Assembly (NCBI GenBank): GCA_005656395.1
Contig: SRSI01000010.1
Coordinates: 186,001-250,000 of the forward strand
Source of the DNA: Strongyloides papillosus
Taxonomy: Eukaryota > Nematoda > Chromadorea > Rhabditida > Strongyloididae
Direction: 5' to 3'
Length of the DNA: 64,000 bases
Part shown: one piece after another, positions 56,030 to 64,000 of the stretch
How positions within the stretch are numbered: the stretch's first letter is position 1
Layout: every line of letters starts with the position of its first letter
Program-made: the position numbers and the translations under genes
The notes under the pieces: model-generated
Seen by the model: only the letters and a program-made list of their open reading frames with translations
Databases searched by the model: none
What the model was told of the DNA's origin: nothing

Positions 56030-56177
56030 ATGAAATTAATTGTTTTTTCAAATATTTTTTCATTGCAATTTTGTTATATCAGCAAACATTCTTGCTGTTA
56101 TTCACCTTTTTGGGACATTCCATGTAAAGCATATGGGCAAATTAGATGATATCCTTAGTGTTGCTGTATATAATGTG
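56030..56177 (+). pseudogene. duplicated first exon of the UGT gene
   Basis: Aligns with 52835-52984 from about 20 bp before the ATG to the GTG|GTAA exon end, including CACCTTTTTGGG-CAT-CCATGTAA and ATATCCTTAGTGTTGCTG. A one-base length difference near the start shifts the frame, so translation from its ATG fails. No second exon follows, because a MITE begins 21 bp after the exon. It is a truncated duplicate. Confidence 0.9.
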
Positions 56178-56198
56178 GTAAATTTCGGCTTAATTTTA

Positions 56199-56786
56199 GA
56201 GTTGGTGACACCTTTTAATTTTTAACAATTTTTTGGCCCTATATGCAATTTTTTAGCTAAACATGCTTTTTTCGCACTAAGTTATTATACTACTATAATT
56301 GTGAAACTTTTTTCCAAAATACCATAATATATTAACAAAAATACTAAAATTTATTTTAGTTTTAATTACCAATTTCTTACAATTTTTTCAAAGAAAGGTT
56401 TCAATCATTTTTTGGTAAAGCTTAAGCATTGCATTCTTATTACTGGGCATTGCCGTCATTAGACACACCGTATAGGAATTAGATACAAAAATTCTGCGAA
56501 ATTCATTCATTAACACAATTTCTTATGTTTAATAAATAACCAAAAGTAATCTAGCGAATCTTTAGTTTTTTAAAAATGTATTGACACCGCTTCCATTTAT
56601 TTTTCTGAGCAAAAAAAAGTCAATTTTAAAAGTTCTTTTTTTAGTTTAACAAAATGAATTCGAAAATATTCTTAAAATTTTTAAGGAATAATTTATTTTT
56701 CATTCAAATATGCTTTTCTTCTATAAAAACTCATTTGTACAATATTTAATGCTTTAAAGAGTTAAACAAAAAAGTGTCACCAACTT
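56199..56786. mobile_element. 588-bp MITE with GAGTTGGTGACAC ends
   Basis: The left end GAGTTGGTGACACCTTTT and right end AAAAAAGTGTCACCAACTT are inverted repeats. TA flanks both sides (56197-56198 and 56787-56788). It has no ORF. The left half matches 51-365. It lies directly behind the duplicated UGT exon. Confidence 0.85.
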
Positions 56787-56788
56787 TA

Positions 56789-57280
56789 AAAAATCTAATT
56801 TTTTTAAAGTATGCTTAATTTAGTAAAAATATCATAAGTTATTATATACACTTGTAAATATGCATAATTAAGTAAATTAATTTCAATTAAAATTCAAAAT
56901 TTTAATGCGTCCACTATTCTAAAGGTAATCCGTTTGTCCGTAGTTACCCATGAACAAGCGAATGTTCATCTTCTCAACAAACAAAGTTTATATTTCTCTT
57001 ACTTTTGAAAGAATACTTACATTCTTTTGTAATATCAAAAGTGGGCGTATTTCAATACAAAAACTTTTTAACTTGAAGAGCTTTCGTAGTAAATAATATA
57101 TTTTGGGATTTTTGAATCAACACACTTCTAATTTATCATTAACCTATAGTAAAGTACCAGATTTCTAACTAAATTTATGAATTATATAACACATTAAGTC
57201 AAATTTAATTTATTAGAAAGAATTGTAAAAAATAAACATAAAATATTTTAAAAAAAATTATCAGTAATTAAAAGTAATGA
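56789..57280. other. no gene seen
   Basis: A+T-rich interval between the MITE and the 3' end of the STAR gene. No trace of UGT exon 2 was found. Confidence 0.5.
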
Positions 57281-58219
57281 CTATATAAAAGATGCAAAGT
57301 TTCCGATGGAAGAGCTTTCCGAGTTACTATAAAAATTGTTGAAATTGTTAACTGAATCTAATGAATTAAAATTATTCATAAAAGGTTGATAAGTTTCATT
57401 TATACTTGGTGATACAGTTGATCTTGGGGTTAAATTACCATTCTCACGATAAGTACCATTTAAAAGAGCCAATTTAACTAATTGGGATTTTTCTAAATTG
57501 TCAGTATTTCCAGCGGTAGGGGATAACATCTTTCTGATTTCATTCTCAGCATAATCTAATTTTTTTAACACGATTAAGAGTATCTTCAGCTTGAAGTAAG
57601 ACGTTTAATAGTTCATTCAAATGCTGGTAATTCGGATTACCAATAAAATTTTGTTCATTAGATTTATCTTTTATGGACCTTCTACCTCTAATCATTATTT
57701 TACAACCGCTTCTATGTTCCAAAACGTTTGCCGTTAAACCTCTCGATCCGAGGATTCTCCCAACAAAATTGTAGTCAGAATATTTGTCCACGGGAATATA
57801 ATTTTTTCTTATCTTTATTTCAACCATACTTTGTTGTAGTGAAAGGGTAAATGAGCAATTCATAATAATTTAAATCAAATAGATTTTCCAAAAATTCTAT
57901 TTCAGCTTGTAAAACCTTGATAGTTGCTGGAACTCTTGAGGACATATTTGGAGCATACAAATAATCCATCTCACTCATCAATTTTCTGTAGTATGACTTT
58001 GCAATCACACTATTTTTGTTAATTAATTGTTTCCTTGAATTGTTAAAGGGTAGTCCTCCAGTATTCTAAAGTGAAAATAATATTTAAAGATATAAATAAT
58101 ACTCATATTTATCAAAAACTTACAAAATTGTTATTATCGTTGGTTGTTAATTTGGGAAAAATATTGTTGTTATAATTGTTGCAAAAGAAATCGAATGAGT
58201 TTGAAATCATGGTGAACAT
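57281..58219 (-). pseudogene. STAR-family KH RNA-binding protein gene (GLD-1/ASD-2/QKI type) with two frameshifts
   Basis: Exon 1 58219-58124, intron 58123-58066, then a body in three frames. Frame A (58065 to about 57830): RKLMSEMDYLYAP...IEFLENLFDL, a QUA1-like dimer region. Frame B (about 57835 to 57565): IPVDKYSDYNFVGRILGSRG, LTANVLEHRSGCKIMIRG and NYQHLNELLNVL, which is the KH domain with its GxxG loop in the form GSRG. Frame C (about 57571 to 57281): LDYAENEIRKML, SQLVKLALLNGTYRENG, the QUA2 region and a Ser/Asn-rich end. No GT-AG intron explains either frame change. The second falls at a run of seven A. STAR proteins control mRNA translation and splicing in germline and muscle. Conservation of the domain suggests a recent pseudogene or base-call errors rather than old decay. 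Confidence 0.8.
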
Positions 58220-60929
58220 TAGTTATGAAGAATAAGTAATGAAAATGAGACTTTATATCCAACTTCATATACAAATATTTTACGTAATTAGGTACATGTG
58301 ATTTTTTCGTCGATGTATCATCTCTTTTTGTCACACAATTTTTTTAATCCATTTTCGTTATAAAGATTTTATCAACAGTGTACTTTTTCTAGAGGTATGC
58401 TTCTGTTTTCTGTGTTAATACATGTAAAACTGTATGTATAGCAATCTCTCTACAAGATAACTTAAAATCTTTAAAAGAATTTGTTTTATGTTCTTTATGT
58501 ACATCAAAAAAATCCGACGCTTCTACATATGATAAGACTTATGTATTGAAAGTGAAGGAATAACGATAAAGGAAATTTCAAAGCATCTCAAGTTAATAAA
58601 CTATAACTTATTTATGATATTAACAGGACAATATTACACGTATGTCTAAGTTAATGAAAACTGATTATAGTAATAACAATTTCTGTTTGATATTTAATTG
58701 CACCACACAAAAAGTAGTGTTATATTTTTAGTTTTGAATTTTTCAAAAAGTCTTTAAGAGATTATTGTGAGTTTCAAATTAAAACCAAACTTAATATGTG
58801 CGTGATATCGTAAAAAAACAAATTTTTTATTTATAAGTAATTTACATCCATTTAAGAAGTAGATGTAATTAAAAATCATTAGTATTTTAAAATAAAAGGT
58901 TATTTTTTCATAGAAAAAACGATGAATTAAACGATAATGGTTTTCTAAATTGTGAATCCACGTGTATTGATAATTTATTAAGTGATAGAGAAGTTGTTGG
59001 AGATATCTGAAATTTTTAGGCTTATTTGCTGATAATAAATTAAAATTTCCTTTAATAGTGTATTTTTAATTAATTGTATATGCAAGTGCCATATCAAAAA
59101 CTAATATTGTTATAAAAAATTTTACATAGAATCTCATAATGGAAACATTATCAAATTAATTTAGACAAATTTCTTATTCTAATAAATTAAGAAAATCAAA
59201 TATTTATGTAACTAAACAATTGATCCATTATTTTTTTTACAATCATCATTTATCTTTTCATTTTTACAACTTTAATCAGTAGCGGATATACTCTTTGATA
59301 AGTATAAAATTATAAAATGAATGTATTAAATGTAAAAAGTTTATATTACCATTTTACTAAGACACACAATCTATCATTCCACAATCCAAAGAAATTGAAA
59401 GATCTGTTTTTGGCTTAATCATATTCCTTTATTACTACTCGAACAGATATAGATAAATCAAAAAGTTTTAATAAAGGTGCCTTATTGTAAAAATATCTGC
59501 CCATCAACAGATATACATATTTTGTTGTAGATTTCTGGAAATGAATCATCACTATGAAGTACCTTTCTTTTTTTGTTATGCAAGTTTAAAAGAATAGATA
59601 ACTGTGCCGAGATATTAACTCATCATTTCTAAAGATGTGGCCAGGCCCTTTTTATTCGAAAATAAAATGGATGATTATATGCAAAAGTCGATTAGAAAAT
59701 TTTACTCTCAATTAACTTTACATTACGAATGTGTTGTAAGTGTAATATATTTATATAAATATTCGCTTTCTCAATATTTTGTAGTAATATTTTTAATATT
59801 ATATTGATAGAAAAATATATAAATATTAGATAAAGATATATTTCATACCAGTGGCTACTTGTTTATTTTTTTGTTAAAAATCACATAATATCAAACTACC
59901 ATATCTCAAGTTATTTCTGATTTGTATTTATAAAATCTACAACAATTTTGTTTATTTCAACAGATGGTTTATTAAATGTATCTAAGATTATTATCTGTAT
60001 TTAAGCATAAAATTTATCACTAAAAGTCATTTTAATTTATCTATTTATTAAAATATATTCTTCTGATTAAGTAATACAAATTAGCTAATGATTTTTCAAC
60101 AGCAATTCATTCTTTGATCATTAAAAAATATCTTTAACAATTTTAAACTATTTAAACTTTTCAAGATACTATTTCATCAAGTCGTATTTTTAGTCTAATC
60201 AGCATAACCTTACTTATTTATTTATTTGTCATTAAATATTTTAATAGTAGCTGATTTCTTTACACTATCCAGCAAATCTTGTTATTAATATCTTTTACTC
60301 TCTCCCCTTTTTTCTAAAATTATTCAAATCAAAAATTTCCTACTAATCATCACATACATACGACTATTCATTTTCTTTTTCCAAACTTATATTATCTTAA
60401 TTCTGAAGAAATGATATCATTCTTATTAAAGATACCTCATCAGTCAATGAAAATTAAATATCAAAAGATAGTAATATTTTTGTGTATACATATTTATTAA
60501 ACGTTTAAAGTAACAGACTAATTGTCTCTCAATAAATTACACATTTATATTTTAACTCATCCTTACATCTGGGCACTACATTTCTTACTTATACTAAATT
60601 ATAAATAACTTTCTTAATAGACAATGAAACATTTTAAGATGCCTTTTCAATTATTATATGTATATTCTTTACCCTTTTAACTTTTATATCAACTTGCCCT
60701 TTATTAACAATTTTTAATAATCCCAATATACTTCTTTTTTATCCAAAAATTTATTATTTTTTTGTATGAATTAATATTTCATAAAAAACACGATTTAACG
60801 TCTACAGAGATATTTTTTATAACAAATAAAAACAAAAATAATAATTATAATATTGTTATTTATAGAAGACATAACTAAAGTCCCAGCATCCTCAAGTTGT
60901 GATCTTCTTCTTCATACTATAAGAAAAAG
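58220..60929. other. 2.7-kb interval between the STAR gene and emb-9
   Basis: Divergent upstream region of both genes. No ORFs of note, strongly A+T-rich, no repeat family recognised. Confidence 0.5.
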
Positions 60930-62049
60930 ATGCTGGCTTGGGCGAAATATTCTTTCTTATTTATATCTTTCACATTACTTACCTACAAACATTTGTCTTT
61001 CGTTGATGGAGCTGCTTGTAAAGGTTGTGCTCCACCATGTATCTGTCCAGGTACAAAGGGAGAAAAGGTATGTTTTGTATTATTGTTATTTAACGTTGTT
61101 TTTAAGGGAATTGCTGGTTTTGCCGGTGAAAGAGGATATCCTGGATCACCCGGAGAATCTGGTCCTGAAGGCCCAATAGGAGCACCTGGAATGGTTGGTT
61201 CTGAAGGAGATTTTGGCGACATGGGACCAAAAGGAGTCAGAGGCGATAGAGGACTTCCAGGGGCCCCAGGGCATCCAGGACTACCAGGATTTGATGGAAT
61301 TGTGGGCCAAAAAGGAGAACAAGGAATCCCAGGCTGCAATGGAACAGATGGCGTTCCAGGTTTTCCCGGTCTAATTGGACCACCAGGACCGCGAGGACCT
61401 TCTGGCGAACCAGGTAGACCAGGATTTCCAGGAATCCCCGGTGAAGGTGGAGTCAATTCAGTCGGAAGAAAAGGAGAAAGTGGAACACCAGGAATCCCCG
61501 GCGAGCCAGGCAGACCCGGAATCCCAGGACTACCAGGTCTAAAAGGTTCAAAAGGAGAGATGGGAAATTACGGACCACCAGGGTTTCCGGGAGCTAGAGG
61601 GCCAAAGGGTAAAATGGGTGCTAGAACGCCTGGACGTAAAGGAGAAAAAGGAGCTATGGGACCTCCAGGCCCACCAGGAGAATCTGGAGAATTTGCTGCA
61701 GGAAGCCAACCTGAAGAAACTGAAGTTGTTCAAGGACCACCAGGAGTTTCAGGAGTTAAAGGAGAAAAAGGAAGAGAAGGTCCTACTGGACCACCAGGAA
61801 ATCCAGGTCTAGACGGGCCTCCAGGCTATCCAGGACTAAAAGGACAAAAAGGAGACCCTGGTGACCCCGGAAGCAGAGGCAAAAGAGGAAAAGAAGGCAA
61901 TGTAGGACTTCCAGGTTCCAAAGGTGAAGTAGGTTCACCTGGTATCCCCGGTCTAGACGGTTGGCCCGGACAAAAAGGAAGTGCTGGAGAACCAGGATAC
62001 CCAGGTCGTCAAGGACCAGAAGGAGATATGGGTCCACAAGGAGAGTTAG
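60930..62049 (+). CDS. emb-9: collagen IV alpha-1 chain (EMB-9 type), 5' part
   Basis: join(60930..61067, 61107..62049), partial at the 3' end. It forms basement-membrane networks as a trimer with a second alpha(IV) chain. A signal peptide ([17 protein letters not shown]) leads to the 7S region [18 protein letters not shown] with its cross-linking cysteines. Long Gly-X-Y follows, with the natural interruptions expected of type IV (e.g. [22 protein letters not shown], and a non-collagenous [10 protein letters not shown] stretch). Wording such as CKGCAPPC and GVNS-GRKG matches the C. elegans EMB-9 N-terminus as I know it. The 39-nt intron has no stop and is a multiple of three. Coding ends at a GTAAGT donor (62050), and the next exon is not found in the remaining 1.95 kb, so the gene continues outside the window or is truncated. 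Confidence 0.9.
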
Positions 62050-62716
62050 GTAAGTGAAAAATTTATTTGAAATTGATTACGCAATCTACTCCGACACAAA
62101 ATTAGAGCATTGAATGCATTAAAAATCACATGAAATTTCCCAATAGTTTGTTACTTCCCCTTATTAGAAAAAGTTTCAAATTCCTTATTTTTATAACGTG
62201 ATATTTATGCAGACTTTGTTCTACATCCAAAATTCGTAGGCATTAGTCTTATGTCCGTGACGTTTTCAATCCCTTCTTTACGAAATCTTATTCCATCAAT
62301 AAGTTTTCCACGTTTCTTTAAATTTTTGACTGACTTAGACAAATCACAAGATTTTTGAAAATCTTTTTTATTTCAACACTGTCCTTATCTAGTGAGTTTT
62401 TACTTTAAAATAAATTTCATTATTACCAGTTTCTACCTTTTGCCAATACGATTAATGATCCTTATTCCTTGCACACTTTCCTCTATCATAGCTAATATTC
62501 AACCCACGTTTTGACATAACATCGTAACCAATAAAAATATCTTCGTTAGTTTAAGTATCCGGACCTACCACGACATTATGACCATTTAAGAAATTATCAT
62601 AAATATTAAATATTTTTGACAATGACATTGAAGAGTTATTAGCCGTTCTAAATTCTAACGGTTTTTATTTTAAATACATTCTAATCATTTGTAAATATTG
62701 GGAATAATATTATTAA
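62050..62716. other. emb-9 intron, part before the LINE remnant
   Basis: No coding evidence on the plus strand and no Gly-X-Y sequence. Possibly the decayed 3' part of the antisense LINE. Confidence 0.5.
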
Positions 62717-63960
62717 TTACGAAATTATACATTTCCTTATACATGTCATCATTTGAGAGTTTAAGATTTTTCTTTCAACTTGTGTAGTAGTCCAAGAATG
62801 AGCTGCATAACACATACTCGATCTTATTTTGGTTACGAATGATAATTTCCTAGCTTTTAGTAATATATTGAGATATTTTTTAATGCTATAAAAAGCTTTA
62901 AAAGCTCTATTTCTAACTTGCTTCGAACAGAATCCTTCTCCATAATAGGCATCATTGTTCCTGAGCATTCTTCTTCTTTTGAAACTTCCATTTTTGTCAA
63001 GTTCAATGGAGTATATTTATATTTTTCATATTTAATTGAAAGTTCTTTACTCATTAAAATTTTGCATTTATTTATATTTAGTTCCATGCTCATAAGTTGA
63101 CATGCTCCAATGAAATTATCTACTATTAAGCTCAAATCACTCCAAATAGTAGCTAGTAAACGCGTATAATCTGTGAAACACAGATTAGGTATTTTATTGC
63201 CTGTTATATTCATTCCATACTTGATAACCATATTATTATTTATAAAAACATTTCTCATAGCCAACTTTAATTAAAGTTGTATAATAGCGGGCTAATTGGA
63301 CAACCCTGACGGATAACTTATGATGGATAGTAGTGATATCATTTCCATATTCTGGACATATTATACCTTTAATGTTTATTTTAAGTCTTTTAAAATCAGT
63401 ATCAAAGATTTTTCTATTCTTATTTAATTAAGATTATATCACAAATATATATAACTACTCCTGTTTCGGATTCTAGAAAGGGTAATATAATATCATTATT
63501 CGTAAATCTTTTAACTTACAAATTTTCCAGTCTTTTTTATATCTTAGGGTTTAATAAAACATATGTCATTAAGACACTTATTGATACATCCAACATCCAC
63601 CGAGAGTGCTTCTTTTCTTACTTTCAATAGTCTAAAAACACTTTTGATTTTCTTATTATTTTCTAAAGCCTCTTTAATTCTATCATGTACAAGTGAATTC
63701 CATTCACTTTTAATAGTTTGCGTTATTAATTTATTAGTCAGGCGAATTTCCATTAAAATCTTACTATTAATTTCATTTTTATCACCCCTATCAACAATGT
63801 TCGATAAAGTATCGAGTAATTTTTTCTTATTACTAAATAAAGCTTTAGCATGATCTGAGTATTTTGTACTAGGAAGTTGCTTTTCTATTTTAACTAACTT
63901 TGTTACTCTCTTAATTTCCTTAATAAATTTTGGATATTCTTTTCCAACATTTTTAGACAC
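62717..63960 (-). pseudogene. RTE-like LINE reverse transcriptase remnant, antisense in the emb-9 intron
   Basis: On the minus strand, from the window's right end: a helical pre-RT segment (63960-63544: TNKLITQTIKSEWNSLVHD...); RQGCPISPLLYNF (about 63314-63276), the classic RT motif before the catalytic box; then GMNITGNKIPNLCFTDYTRLLA, where the FADD box has become FTDY; WSDLSLIVDNFIGACQ and MELNINKCKILMSKE; and, in another frame, RAFKAFYSIKKYLN and a distal LINE segment to 62717. Several frameshifts and stops separate these pieces. The wording is closest to RTE-type LINEs of nematodes. The 5' part (endonuclease) would lie beyond the window. Confidence 0.85.
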
Positions 63961-64000
63961 ATTTGAGGGAATTATTAATTTCTTCTCACCTACCTATTTT

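Noticed and set aside
61028..61456. Minus-strand 157-codon Pro/Gly/Ser-rich ORF over the collagen exon
   Set aside because: It is the complementary shadow of Gly-X-Y codons; the plus strand has signal peptide, 7S cysteines and splice sites.

Overview
The window reads as nematode nuclear DNA, most like the Strongyloides-type clade IV worms. It is extremely A+T-rich. Introns are mostly 39-55 nt with GTAAGT donors and TTTTAG/TTTCAG acceptors. The closest relatives I recognise for most proteins are nematode or C. elegans ones: the DYF-5 kinase, innexins, the EMB-9 type collagen IV N-terminus, galectins, UGTs and a MADF protein. No taxon-specific marker was tested, so the genus is an inference.

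Left part (1-15.3 kb): a repeat-rich region with little functional coding. It holds four copies of a TA-target miniature transposon (MITE) family, a decayed MSH6 gene interrupted by one of them, unrecognised broken ORFs, a 1.65-kb inverted-repeat element, a PIF1-type helicase remnant and a nearly complete but frameshifted Merlin element with terminal inverted repeats and an 8-bp target duplication.

Middle part (15.3-38.2 kb): dense, intact genes. These are a small secreted protein, dyf-5 (ciliary RCK kinase, with an X-box-like site upstream), two head-to-head innexins, VPS51, FAM32A, a MADF protein, and a PHAF1 (UPF0183) gene whose 6.7-kb intron contains a complete leucine-rich-repeat membrane protein gene on the opposite strand. 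A 6-pyruvoyl tetrahydropterin synthase gene follows.

Right part (38.2-64 kb): a very young and very compact Ty3/gypsy retrotransposon (identical 143-bp LTRs, 5-bp target duplication, single 1305-codon ORF), an ABCG half-transporter, a small coiled-coil gene, two tandem galectins, tRNA-Ser(TGA), a four-pass membrane protein, a UDP-glucuronosyltransferase, a GH56 hyaluronidase/chondroitin hydrolase, a duplicated UGT first exon cut off by a MITE, a STAR/KH RNA-binding gene with two frameshifts, and the 5' end of an emb-9-like collagen IV gene that leaves the window with an antisense RTE-type LINE remnant in its open intron.

Exon coordinates were derived by eye from reading frame, splice consensus and family alignment. 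Every spliced model listed keeps frame across its junctions, except where stated. There is no operon-like functional theme. Neighbouring genes look independent, apart from the innexin pair and the galectin pair, which are local duplicates.
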